DNA of 15,735 nt from Bacilli bacterium (GCA_900752975.1 CAADXH010000025.1:1-15735); one strand, 5' to 3'. Shown: positions 5,932 to 13,621, counted from the first letter of the stretch. Notes: generated by a model not told the origin, from the letters alone. Made by a program: numbers and translations.

Positions 5932-8202
5932 CTAAATTGCATTACCAGCAAACTGAGTTTGGTAAAGTTTGTAGTAAACACCTTCATTTTTGATTAATTC
6001 ATCATGATTTCCCATCTCAACGATTTGGCCATGATCAATTACCACAATCTTATCAGCATCTCTAATTGTTGATAGTCTGTGAGCAATAATTAGGCTTGTT
6101 CTGTTCTTCATTAAAGCCACTAATCCGTCTTGAATATTTTTCTCAGTACGGGTGTCAACACTTGAGGTTGCTTCATCTAAAATTAAGATTTTAGGACTTG
6201 CAAGAACTGCTCTTGCGATAGAAAGAAGCTGACGTTGTCCACCACTTAAGTTACTACCAGATTCTGTTAAAATAGTATCATACTCGTTAGATAATCTATC
6301 TATAAAGTAATTAGAATTACTTAATTTTGATGCCGCAACAACTTCTTTTTTTGTAGCGTTAAGTCTTCCATATTTAATATTATTTAAAATAGTATCTTTA
6401 AATAGCACGGTATCTTGTAGTACAATGGCGATTAAACTTCTTAATTCGTGCTTTTCTATATCATTAATATTTATACCACCAATCATGATTTCCCCACTTG
6501 TGACATCATAGAAACGCATTAAAAGATTTACAATAGTAGTTTTACCAGAGCCTGTCGCTCCAACAAGAGCAATTTTTTCGCCTGGTTTTACAGTTAAATT
6601 AAAGTGTTTAAGGACCATTTCACCTGGAACATAGGCAAAGTTTACATCTCTAAATTCTATAATTTGTTTTTTATCTAAATCATTTATTGTTTTTGTTCCT
6701 TCATTAATTTCTGGTTTTGTATCAAGAAGTTCAAATACTCTTTCTGCTGCCGCAATACTAGTTTGAATTTGTGTATAAAGGTTAGCGATCGTATTGATCG
6801 GTCGTGAGAACTGTCTTGAAAGTGATGCGAAAGTGATAATTACACCAACTTCAAGTCCGTTAATACCTTTAGTAACAAATAATGCTCCGAAGGCAACTAC
6901 AAGAAGATAACTAAGATTATTAATAACATTCATCATCGGTCCCATGATACCACCGAATAATTCTGCTTTAAATCCGTATTTACGCAAACCATTACTGATT
7001 TCATTAAATTCATTTTCCACATCTTGTTCTTTACAGAATGCTTTAACGGTTTTATGACCTACTACCATTTCTTCTACTTGGGCATTGATTTCACCAATCA
7101 ATGAACGTTGAATTCTAAAGAATTTACGCATTTTCTTTGATAGTATTTTAGTAGAAATAAAGGTAAGCCCAAGGGTCGCAAGTGATATTAGCGTTAATAA
7201 TGGGCTATAAACTAACATTATGACTAATGCCCCAATAACCGTAATAACCCCAGAAATTAATGATGTTAATGATTGAGATACTGTATTTGAGATATTATCG
7301 ACATCATTAGTAACTTTACTCATTATATCGCCGTGTTGATGTGTATCAAAATAGCTAATTGGTAAATAAATTAATTTATCGAATGTATCTTTACGCATTT
7401 TTCTTACCATATTTTGTGAAAGATGAGCCGATAATAAGTTACTAACTAATTCAATTAAGGCAATAGCAACATACACACTAAATAATAAAATTAATGTTTT
7501 AGTTAATTTAGACATATTACCTTGATTAATTGCGTTAATTGCATTGCCTTGTAAAACAGGTCCAAGTAAATTTATCAATGTTGATATAATAACAACAATA
7601 AATAACATAATTAAATAAACTTTATTAGTACCTAAATACTTAAAGATTCGTTTTAAAGCACCTTTAAAGTCTTTAGGTTTTTCTTTAAATTGTAACGCTC
7701 CCCTAGGCCCTCTACCAGGTCCATGTCCGCCTTTACTAAATATCTCTTTTTCACTTAGCTTAGCGTACTTTCCAATTTTTATTTCTTCATCATCTTTTTT
7801 AGATTTTTTAGGTTGATGGTGATTTCTACTCTTTTTATCCCTTTTATTAAAAAGAGTATCTTTTAATTCCTCATCTTTCTTTTGTTGTTTATTTTCTTGT
7901 ACTTTCTCCACAATTTGTGGTTTTGATTCATTTAAAGCAATTCCCACATCATTATTTATTGGGTTAATTTCTTCAGTTTGTGATGTTTCATTAATTTTTT
8001 CACAACAATGATTATTTGGCTCATCAAAATTAATTTTTGACATAATTGTATCTTGATATTTTAGAATTTTACGTCTATTTTGTTTTATCTTTTGATTATT
8101 TTGTTTTTTCTTGGACATTTTTTTACAAGTGACTATATAACCAGTTATGATTATTCCAAGTAATAATACACTAGGTACGATAATAAGAATCCATGTAATC
8201 AT
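5932..8202 (-). CDS. ABC exporter half-transporter (consensus ATP site) with a long N-terminal extension
   Basis: This is one half of a heterodimeric type IV ABC exporter. Residues 1-26 hold a hydrophobic helix, followed by about 130 residues of Lys-, Asn- and Glu-rich linker ending in a Gly/Pro-rich stretch (158-169). The membrane domain spans about 185-480. The nucleotide-binding domain has an A-loop Tyr (524), Walker A GATGSGKTT (548-556), Q-loop Q596, LSGGQ (652-656), Walker B ILILDEATS (672-680) with catalytic Glu 677, and switch His 708. The ATG shares one base with the stop of the previous gene (TAATG) and has GAGGTGG 7 bases upstream, so translation is probably coupled. The extension makes it about 170 residues longer than the usual 580. 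The likely role is export of drugs, peptides or lipids under MarR control; the substrate is unknown. Confidence 0.92.
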   Translation of the reverse strand: MITWILIIVPSVLLLGIIITGYIVTCKKMSKKKQNNQKIKQNRRKILKYQDTIMSKINFDEPNNHCCEKINETSQTEEINPINNDVGIALNESKPQIVEKVQENKQQKKDEELKDTLFNKRDKKSRNHHQPKKSKKDDEEIKIGKYAKLSEKEIFSKGGHGPGRGPRGALQFKEKPKDFKGALKRIFKYLGTNKVYLIMLFIVVIISTLINLLGPVLQGNAINAINQGNMSKLTKTLILLFSVYVAIALIELVSNLLSAHLSQNMVRKMRKDTFDKLIYLPISYFDTHQHGDIMSKVTNDVDNISNTVSQSLTSLISGVITVIGALVIMLVYSPLLTLISLATLGLTFISTKILSKKMRKFFRIQRSLIGEINAQVEEMVVGHKTVKAFCKEQDVENEFNEISNGLRKYGFKAELFGGIMGPMMNVINNLSYLLVVAFGALFVTKGINGLEVGVIITFASLSRQFSRPINTIANLYTQIQTSIAAAERVFELLDTKPEINEGTKTINDLDKKQIIEFRDVNFAYVPGEMVLKHFNLTVKPGEKIALVGATGSGKTTIVNLLMRFYDVTSGEIMIGGININDIEKHELRSLIAIVLQDTVLFKDTILNNIKYGRLNATKKEVVAASKLSNSNYFIDRLSNEYDTILTESGSNLSGGQRQLLSIARAVLASPKILILDEATSSVDTRTEKNIQDGLVALMKNRTSLIIAHRLSTIRDADKIVVIDHGQIVEMGNHDELIKNEGVYYKLYQTQFAGNAI

Positions 8203-9929
8203 TATTTCACCACCTCATCTTGTTTTAATTGAGAGTTATAAATGTCTTGATAAATTTTAGAAGTCTTTAATAATTGATCACTAGTGCCTACTGCCGATAC
8301 TTTACCATCGTCTAAAACCATTATTTTAGTGGCACCTTTCGCACTGGCTACACGTTGTGCAACTAAGAAGATGGTTGTATCTTTAAGATTTTCTCGAAGT
8401 GCCTTATAAAGTGATGCTTCCGTTTTTAGGTCTAATGCGCTAGTCGCATCATCAAAAATTAAAACTTTTGGCTTTTTTACAATTGCTCTTGCAATCGCAA
8501 GTCGTTGTTTTTGCCCACCTGATAGTGATGATCCTTTTTCCCCAATAATTGTATCATAACCATCTTTGAAGCCTGTTATAAAATCATCGGCTTGAGCAAT
8601 TTTACAAGCTTCAATTACTTCTTCTTTTGTTGCGTTACCATTTCCCCATTTGATGTTTTCTTCAATTGTTCCGGTAAATAGTTCGGTCTTTTGAAAAACA
8701 ACCCCAATATTTCTGCGTAAATTATGAAGGGTTAATTCTTTAATATTTACACCATCTAAATCAATTTCACCATCAGTCACATCATAAAATCTTGGAATTA
8801 AATTAACCATTGTACTCTTACCAGATCCTGTAGCCCCTAAAATCGCAAGTGTTTCGCCTGGTTTTACTGATATATTAATATTCTTTAAAGCAGGTTCTCC
8901 ACTAGTTTCAGGATATCTAAATGTAACATTGTTAAAGCTAACATAGCCTTTTACATCTTCTAGTTCTTTAGTCCCATCATCAATTACTGTTGCTGCATCT
9001 AATATTTCATTAATACGCTTAATACTTGCGGCGGCGCGGGTGATTGATTGGAACATCATACCAAGCATCATAAGAGACATTAAGATTTGACTTATATAAG
9101 TAATTGATGACATTACTTCACCAACTTTTAAGCCATTTCCAAGAATTACATTTTTACCACCGATATAGATTACAACTACTACTGCCGCATAAACTATTAT
9201 CATTAAAACGGGAGAAATATAAGCCATGATTTTTTGAACCTTTAAGTTAGTCATGCAAAGGTTAGTATTAGCTGTATCAAAACGTTCTTTTTCATATTCT
9301 TCGCGGTTATACGCTTTTACCACTCTAGCTCCACCTACATTTTCTTGAACTACTGAATTAACATCATCAAGTTTTAATTGAGCCTTCAAGAATAATGGTG
9401 AAACTTTCCATATAAACAATATGATAATTCCTAGAATAATCGGGAATACAGTTAAAAGAATAAAACCAAAATTTGGGTTAATTAGAAGTAGGAAAATAGT
9501 TCCACCTACAAATTGCATAAGCGTTCTAATTAACATTCTTACTGACATTGAAACTAGATTTCTAATTAAGTCAATATCGTTAGTAATTCTTGTGACAAGT
9601 GAGCCGGTTGAGAATTTATCAGTTTGTTGAAATGATAAATTCATTATTTTCTTAAAGCAATCTCTTCTAAGGTCATCTGCAAAACCTTGGGATGCGGCTG
9701 AAGCAAATCCAGCAGAGGCAAATCCGCAAATTCCCCCAACTACCGTAAATGCAAGCATTAATAAACCTGAAGTTAAGATTACACTTGTTTTTCCTTCACC
9801 TAGTCCTATATCAACAATGTTTGACATTGTTTTTGGTAAGAATAGATCCATTAATACTTCTCCAACCATAGTTATTGGAGCAAGTATCGCAAATAAAATA
9901 TATGGTTTCAAATATTTAAATATCTTCAT
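8202..9929 (-). CDS. ABC exporter half-transporter with degenerate ATP site
   Basis: This is the partner of the following gene, as in LmrCD, BmrCD or TM287/288-type heterodimers. I choose ATG 9929 (MKIFKYLKPY), which has GGTGA 6 bases upstream; GTG 9938 would add three residues. The membrane domain covers roughly residues 10-305. The nucleotide-binding domain has Walker A GATGSGKST, an intact LSGGQ, and two changes known from this exporter group: Walker B reads VLIFDDATS, so the catalytic Glu is Asp, and the switch reads VAQRV, so the His is Gln. One ATP site of the pair is therefore expected to hydrolyse poorly. The start overlaps the end of the marR gene by 14 bases, and the stop overlaps the next start, giving a tight three-gene operon. 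Confidence 0.92.
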   Translation of the reverse strand: MKIFKYLKPYILFAILAPITMVGEVLMDLFLPKTMSNIVDIGLGEGKTSVILTSGLLMLAFTVVGGICGFASAGFASAASQGFADDLRRDCFKKIMNLSFQQTDKFSTGSLVTRITNDIDLIRNLVSMSVRMLIRTLMQFVGGTIFLLLINPNFGFILLTVFPIILGIIILFIWKVSPLFLKAQLKLDDVNSVVQENVGGARVVKAYNREEYEKERFDTANTNLCMTNLKVQKIMAYISPVLMIIVYAAVVVVIYIGGKNVILGNGLKVGEVMSSITYISQILMSLMMLGMMFQSITRAAASIKRINEILDAATVIDDGTKELEDVKGYVSFNNVTFRYPETSGEPALKNINISVKPGETLAILGATGSGKSTMVNLIPRFYDVTDGEIDLDGVNIKELTLHNLRRNIGVVFQKTELFTGTIEENIKWGNGNATKEEVIEACKIAQADDFITGFKDGYDTIIGEKGSSLSGGQKQRLAIARAIVKKPKVLIFDDATSALDLKTEASLYKALRENLKDTTIFLVAQRVASAKGATKIMVLDDGKVSAVGTSDQLLKTSKIYQDIYNSQLKQDEVVK

Positions 9930-10365
9930 TATATTCACCGAACTCTTGGCACATTACATCAATTAGTTTTTTCAAGATTCTTTCTAATTCTATTTTATCA
10001 TTTTCATCAATTTTACTTAATACTTGAGTTTCTGCTTCTTTAACAAGTGATCGCATTTTATAATCATAATCATGTCCTTTATCAGTTAAATAAACACATA
10101 CCTTTCTGGCATCTTCTTCATCAATTACTCTTTTTACAAGTCCTTCTTGTTCCATCTTTCTAAGGGCTAGACTAATAGTCGGAGCCTTTAATCTTGTTCT
10201 TTTAACTAAATCAAGTTGGGTCATTCCCTCATGATGAGCTAAAAAGAAAACAATGGGACGGTAACAATTAACAATGTTATTTTCATCTGATACTTTTCGC
10301 ATGTGATTGTGAAATATTTTTTGTACATCCGCAATAAGCATTAAAATATTCTTCTTTTCTTGCAT
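9916..10365 (-). CDS. MarR-family transcriptional repressor of the exporter operon
   Basis: This is a small winged-helix dimer regulator of 149 residues, a typical MarR length. The helix-turn-helix lies in TQLDLVKRTRLKAPTISLAL with the following LRKMEQEGLVKR, and the wing in DEEDARKVCVYLT. The start is ATG 10365 because GGAGG lies 5 bases upstream; the ATG at 10377 overlaps that site itself and has none of its own. The gene is first in the operon with the two exporter halves, and its promoter carries a perfect palindrome, so autorepression relieved by a ligand (perhaps an export substrate) is the likely mode. This is inferred from family and layout. Confidence 0.9.
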   Translation of the reverse strand: MQEKKNILMLIADVQKIFHNHMRKVSDENNIVNCYRPIVFFLAHHEGMTQLDLVKRTRLKAPTISLALRKMEQEGLVKRVIDEEDARKVCVYLTDKGHDYDYKMRSLVKEAETQVLSKIDENDKIELERILKKLIDVMCQEFGEYNEDI

Positions 10366-10377
10366 ACATGCCTCCAT

Positions 10378-10411
10378 TAATATTAATTAGTTTTAAAACT
10401 AATTAATATTA
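10378..10411. promoter_or_regulatory. 34-bp perfect palindrome, MarR operator
   Basis: The 17-base half TAATATTAATTAGTTTT is followed exactly by its reverse complement. It starts within the -10 box and ends 12 bases before the chosen marR start, so a bound dimer would block the promoter. The TTAGTTTTAAAACTAA core is of the kind bound by MarR proteins. Confidence 0.85.
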
Positions 10412-10435
10412 TACTCGTTTTTATTTTTTTTGCAA
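10408..10435 (-). promoter_or_regulatory. Promoter of the marR-exporter operon
   Basis: On the minus strand TTGCAA (10435-10430), a 16-base spacer and TATAAT (10413-10408) form a sigma-A promoter. The -10 overlaps the palindromic operator by four bases. Confidence 0.75.
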
Positions 10436-10444
10436 GTAATAAAC

Positions 10445-10480
10445 AAAAAAACTTTACAAAAGTTTTACCCATTGTAAAGT
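10445..10480 (-). terminator. Terminator of the importer operon
   Basis: Perfect 9-bp arms ACTTTACAA (10451-10459) and TTGTAAAGT (10472-10480) are followed on the minus strand by six T. It lies 6 bases after the ATPase stop codon and separates this operon from the marR promoter. Confidence 0.85.
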
Positions 10481-10486
10481 AATTTT

Positions 10487-11278
10487 TTAGAATAACATTT
10501 TATCAGATATTGAAGCACCATTTAATTCAAACTTTTGTAATAAATCTTCAATTGTTAATTTTTCTTTTTCTTCACCCTTAACATCCAAAATTATATGACC
10601 ATCACTAAGCATTATTAGTCTATTTCCATATTTAAGAGCATCACGCATATTATGAGTTATCATTAAAGTGGTTAAATGATTTTTAGTTACCACATCTTTA
10701 GTTAAGTCAAGTACCTTTTTAGCCGTTCTTGGATCAAGTGCGGCAGTATGTTCATCAAGTAATAATAGATTTGGTTCATTAAGCGTGGCCATAATTAAAG
10801 TTACGGCTTGACGCTGTCCACCTGATAAAAGTCCAACTTTTTGAGTCATTCGGTTTTCTAGTCCTAGATTAAGGCCTCTTAAAACTTCAACAAAACGTTC
10901 ACTATTTTCTTTTTTAAATCCCCATTTAAGCGTACTTACCTTGCCACGACGTGAAGCAATTTCTAGATTTTCAAGAATCGACATATTAGAGGCCGTTCCA
11001 ACATTAGGATCTTGAAAAACGCGGCCTAAATACGCAGCTCTTTTGTTTTCACTCATTTTAGTAACATCCACACCATCAATAAAAATGTTGCCGCTATCAG
11101 GAAAAAAGACACCAGATATAATATTCATTAAAGTACTTTTACCACTTCCATTACCACCAATAATTGTGACAAAATCACCATTATTAATTTTTAAAGAAAT
11201 ATTATCAAGGGCAATCTTTTGATTTTCAACACCTTCATCTTTGTTAAATATCTTTGTAACGTTTTTAATCTCTAGCAT
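10487..11278 (-). CDS. ABC importer ATPase (TrpZ-like, partner of an ABC_sub_bind system)
   Basis: This is the ATP-hydrolysing subunit of an uptake system, at the inner face of the membrane. Its 263 residues hold Walker A GGNGSGKST (41-49), Q-loop Q89, signature LSGGQ (151-155), Walker B LLLLDEHTA (171-179) with Glu 176, and switch His 209. The DEHTAALDP form and the partner genes match the TrpXYZ-type importers (COG2984/COG4120/COG1101). Its start lies 14 bases inside the permease gene. It is the last gene of the operon, followed at once by a terminator. Substrate choice depends on the binding protein, and the leader peptide suggests tyrosine. Confidence 0.88.
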   Translation of the reverse strand: MLEIKNVTKIFNKDEGVENQKIALDNISLKINNGDFVTIIGGNGSGKSTLMNIISGVFFPDSGNIFIDGVDVTKMSENKRAAYLGRVFQDPNVGTASNMSILENLEIASRRGKVSTLKWGFKKENSERFVEVLRGLNLGLENRMTQKVGLLSGGQRQAVTLIMATLNEPNLLLLDEHTAALDPRTAKKVLDLTKDVVTKNHLTTLMITHNMRDALKYGNRLIMLSDGHIILDVKGEEKEKLTIEDLLQKFELNGASISDKMLF

Positions 11279-12257
11279 TACTTGTACCCTCCTTAGTTTT
11301 TCTTTTAAACTTTATTTTTCCCTTTAATAGTGGTAAAGCTAAAATAAAGGCTATCATTATTGCGATAATTAGATTTAAATAATGTTCAACTTTTAATTCA
11401 ATCGCAAGGGCTTTAATGAAGAAAAAGATAATTGAACCCACAATAATAGAAATTAATGATACTTTAAAACTACGTTTTCTACCAAAGATTATTTCACCAA
11501 GAATTATTGCGGCAAGACCTATAACAATCGCCCCTCTTCCACTTTCAGTTTGTGCAGTTCCGTAACTTTGGGCAAACAACGCACCACTTAAGGCGATTAA
11601 ACCATTACTAAGCATTAGACCTAAAATTATCATAACATCAGTATTAATACCTTGAGCTCTTGCCATTTTAGGATTATTACCTGTAGCTCTTAAGTTCATT
11701 CCTATTTCCGTACCAAATAACCAGTATACACCAAACGCAACTAAAGCTAGGAAAATGGCACTAACTCCTATTGTTACAATTGTAATAGCATCTTTTTGTG
11801 CTATCCCCATTTTTTCAAATAGTCCACTTGTTTGTTTAAATACTACTGTAAATATGTCATTATCGATTGGAAGTGAAGCAAGGGCATTACTGCCATTACT
11901 TCGGTCTGCTAAACTTAAACCTAGGATCACCAAATTTAGCGATGATAGTGCAGTCATTGTAATAATTCCTGAAAGAATTGCAGGTATTTTTAATTTTGTA
12001 TGAAGAATACCTGTTAAAAGTCCCGCAAGAAGTCCAACAAGAAGTGACATATAAATTGCTTGAAATGGATTCCAACCTTTAAAAATTAAAAGGGCTGAAA
12101 TACATGCACCTAAAGGAAATGTACCTTCAATACTTAAATCCGCAAAATCTAATATTCTAAACGAAATATAGACACCTATTACTAGTATTCCCCAAATTAT
12201 TCCCTGTTGTAATCCACTTTCAATGGTAAAACCTAGATCTATATCTAACACAAACAT
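11265..12257 (-). CDS. ABC importer permease (BPD_transp_2 family, TrpY-like)
   Basis: This is the membrane subunit of the importer, 330 residues with about eight hydrophobic segments spread over the length (for example 19-37, 65-83, 95-113, 160-180, 205-225, 242-258, 266-284, 292-310). It belongs to the branched-chain amino acid/ribose permease superfamily. The conserved cytoplasmic loop that contacts the ATPase is visible near FGTEIGMNLRATGNNPKMAR. GAGAGG lies only three bases before the ATG, so GTG 12251, two codons further on, is an alternative start. The gene lies 10 bases after the binding-protein gene. Confidence 0.87.
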   Translation of the reverse strand: MFVLDIDLGFTIESGLQQGIIWGILVIGVYISFRILDFADLSIEGTFPLGACISALLIFKGWNPFQAIYMSLLVGLLAGLLTGILHTKLKIPAILSGIITMTALSSLNLVILGLSLADRSNGSNALASLPIDNDIFTVVFKQTSGLFEKMGIAQKDAITIVTIGVSAIFLALVAFGVYWLFGTEIGMNLRATGNNPKMARAQGINTDVMIILGLMLSNGLIALSGALFAQSYGTAQTESGRGAIVIGLAAIILGEIIFGRKRSFKVSLISIIVGSIIFFFIKALAIELKVEHYLNLIIAIMIAFILALPLLKGKIKFKRKTKEGTSNARD

Positions 12258-12267
12258 CTTCCTCTCT

Positions 12268-13257
12268 TTATCTTATTTCATTTGCTTTTGATTTTAATTC
12301 TTCACTAATTGTAATATTACTTGATGTTGCGGCAGTAACGTTAATAATTAATTCAAAATTAGTTAATCTTCCAACCGCAAGTTCTTCAATTTTAACTTTT
12401 CCTGCAAGAACATCAGCCCCCATTTTACCAGTAAGCTTACCAAGTTCAGTATAATCAATTCCTAATGTGATTGTTCCACCTTTATCTAAGAAAGTTGATT
12501 CACCACAAATTGTTGGAATACCATTTAAATTAGCTTCATTGATAACCACACCAGCATTCTCACTTACATTATTATCAGTAGGTAAATAAATTGCATCTAC
12601 TCCATCATTAATCAAACTCTTAGTAGCAGTTTGAAGTTCAGTCGCACTACTTACTCCTTGAGCAACAATTTCGATACCTAATTCAGCAGCTTTTGTACGA
12701 GCAAGTTCAAGTTGAACACGTGAATTATCCTCTGTAGTTGTATAAATAAAACCAATTTTTTTAGCGTTACTATTTAACTCTAAGGCAAGCGCAATTTGTT
12801 CAGCTACCGGATTCATATCACTAGTACCAGAGATACTAACACCAGGTTTAGTATCACTTGCAATAATACCAGATGCCACAGGGTCTGTAACCGCTGTAAA
12901 TAAAACTGGAGTCTTAACACCTTGTTTTGCCATTTCTTTAGCTAAAGTTTGAGCAACAGGTGTTGCAATTGCAAAAATAATATCACAACTTCTAATTGCA
13001 CTTTTAACATTTTGAGACATGGTATCTGCACTTTGTAAACAATTAAAATCGACAATTTCAATATTATCACCAGCTACATACCCTGCTTCTTTTAGTCCTT
13101 CAATAATACCTGATCTTGCGGCATCAAGCGGTGTTGCCGTGGTGTATTTAATAATTCCAACCTTAATCTTTTCATTTTTGCCTTTACAGCTTACACATAA
13201 TGTAACTGTTAACACTAAACACATAAAACATAAACATTTAACTAATTTTTTTAACAT
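12268..13257 (-). CDS. Substrate-binding lipoprotein, ABC_sub_bind (TrpX-like) family
   Basis: This is the extracellular binding protein of the importer, 329 residues. A lysine-rich start and hydrophobic stretch (8-23) end at Cys 24 (CVSCKGK), which would be lipid-modified; the residue three before it is Cys rather than the usual Leu. The mature part fits the ABC_sub_bind fold: KVGIIKYTTATPLDAARSGI, then FAIATPVAQTLA, then VLFTAVTDPVASGI. The ATG has AGAGGAG 5 bases upstream. Family members with known substrates take up Trp or other amino acids. Here the upstream leader with five Tyr codons and an attenuator points to tyrosine, perhaps also phenylalanine. It is the first structural gene after the attenuator. 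Confidence 0.9.
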   Translation of the reverse strand: MLKKLVKCLCFMCLVLTVTLCVSCKGKNEKIKVGIIKYTTATPLDAARSGIIEGLKEAGYVAGDNIEIVDFNCLQSADTMSQNVKSAIRSCDIIFAIATPVAQTLAKEMAKQGVKTPVLFTAVTDPVASGIIASDTKPGVSISGTSDMNPVAEQIALALELNSNAKKIGFIYTTTEDNSRVQLELARTKAAELGIEIVAQGVSSATELQTATKSLINDGVDAIYLPTDNNVSENAGVVINEANLNGIPTICGESTFLDKGGTITLGIDYTELGKLTGKMGADVLAGKVKIEELAVGRLTNFELIINVTAATSSNITISEELKSKANEIR

Positions 13258-13294
13258 AACTTCTCCTCTTTAAAGTGTTTCCACTATAATATAT

Positions 13295-13321
13295 AAAAAA
13301 ATGTTATTACATGGTAATAAC
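13295..13321 (-). terminator. Attenuator terminator before the importer operon
   Basis: On the minus strand GTTATTAC (13321-13314), a 3-base CAT loop and GTAATAAC (13310-13303) form a perfect 8-bp hairpin, followed by A and seven T (13301-13295). This is an intrinsic terminator placed 38 bases before the first structural gene, so it would end transcription within the leader. Confidence 0.85.
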
Positions 13322-13434
13322 ACTAAATAACAATATCCTTAGTAGTTATTACCAAACATATGATGTTGTAATAACCACACTATTTTCGCTCGCCAAAAGG
13401 CCAAGGGGCTATTCAAACATCCTTGGAAAATAGT
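13303..13434 (-). promoter_or_regulatory. Alternative RNA stems of a tyrosine attenuator
   Basis: In transcript order: stem I pairs ACTATTTTC (13434-13426, inside the Tyr and Phe codons) with GAAAATAGT (13387-13379), with CAAGG/CCTTG nested inside. Then come segments A (13375-13368), B (13353-13345), C (13321-13313) and D (13310-13303). A and C read GTTATTAC; B and D contain GTAATAAC. A-B is extended by AACAT/ATGTT (with a 2-base bulge), and C-D is the terminator. B-C pairs over 9 bases and would prevent the terminator. The Tyr codons themselves contain TTATTAC (13439-13433) and could also pair with B. How the stalled ribosome shifts the balance is inferred, not resolved. Confidence 0.8.
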
Positions 13435-13477
13435 AATAATAATAAAGGTTAGATAAACAAACTGTATTCATAGTCAT
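13409..13477 (-). CDS. Tyrosine-rich leader peptide of the importer operon
   Basis: This 22-codon frame (starting MTMNTVCLSNL) has five consecutive Tyr codons (TAT TAT TAT TAC TAT, 13444-13430), then Phe, and ends in TAG. AAAGGAG (13496-13490) lies upstream, 12 bases before this ATG. A nearer ATG at 13485 reads only three codons to a TGA that overlaps this start (ATGA), so coupled reinitiation is possible. The repeat would read as Leu or Ile codons in the other frames, but the Leu frame is closed just upstream without a start, and the frame from 13485 stops before the Ile codons, so only the Tyr frame is open. The peptide probably has no function of its own: it would sense charged tRNA-Tyr through ribosome stalling next to the alternative stems. 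Confidence 0.75.
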   Translation of the reverse strand: MTMNTVCLSNLYYYYYFPRMFE

Positions 13478-13511
13478 AGTATCATAGTTCTCCTTTCATT
13501 ATCATACTTCT

Positions 13512-13539
13512 ATTATACTCATTATTTTTATAAATGCAA
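13512..13539 (-). promoter_or_regulatory. Promoter of the importer operon leader
   Basis: On the minus strand TTGCAT (13539-13534), a 16-base spacer and TATAAT (13517-13512) form a sigma-A promoter. Transcription should start near 13505, leaving a leader of about 250 nt with the Tyr peptide and attenuator. Confidence 0.75.
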
Positions 13540-13551
13540 GAAATAAATTAT

Positions 13552-13566
13552 AGAAAACGCTTACAA
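13552..13566 (-). promoter_or_regulatory. Possible CcpA cre site
   Basis: TTGTAAGCGTTTTCT on the minus strand matches every fixed position of the cre consensus WTGNAANCGNWNNCW. It lies 12 bases upstream of the -35 of the importer promoter and 55 bases from the -35 of the divergent tRNA promoter. A position upstream of -35 suits activation or weak repression. No ccpA gene is in the window to support it. Confidence 0.5.
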
Positions 13567-13621
13567 TACACTTTTTTATATTTTTTAATGTTTGCCAATA
13601 TAAACTAATTATACTTATTAC

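Noticed and set aside
13019..13273. 84-codon plus-strand frame opposite the binding protein
   Set aside because: It is a shadow of a well-supported lipoprotein gene, with no ribosome binding site.
13409..13485. Leader read as Ile- or Leu-rich instead of Tyr-rich
   Set aside because: The trinucleotide run gives Ile or Leu in other frames. The frame from ATG 13485 stops after three codons, and the Leu frame has a stop just before the run with no start after it. Reading TGA as Trp would open the Ile frame, but the core genes use TGG for Trp and have no internal TGA.
13257..13505. T-box riboswitch upstream of the importer
   Set aside because: No AGGGTGG-type T-box motif or specifier stem is visible; a leader peptide and paired segments explain the structure better.
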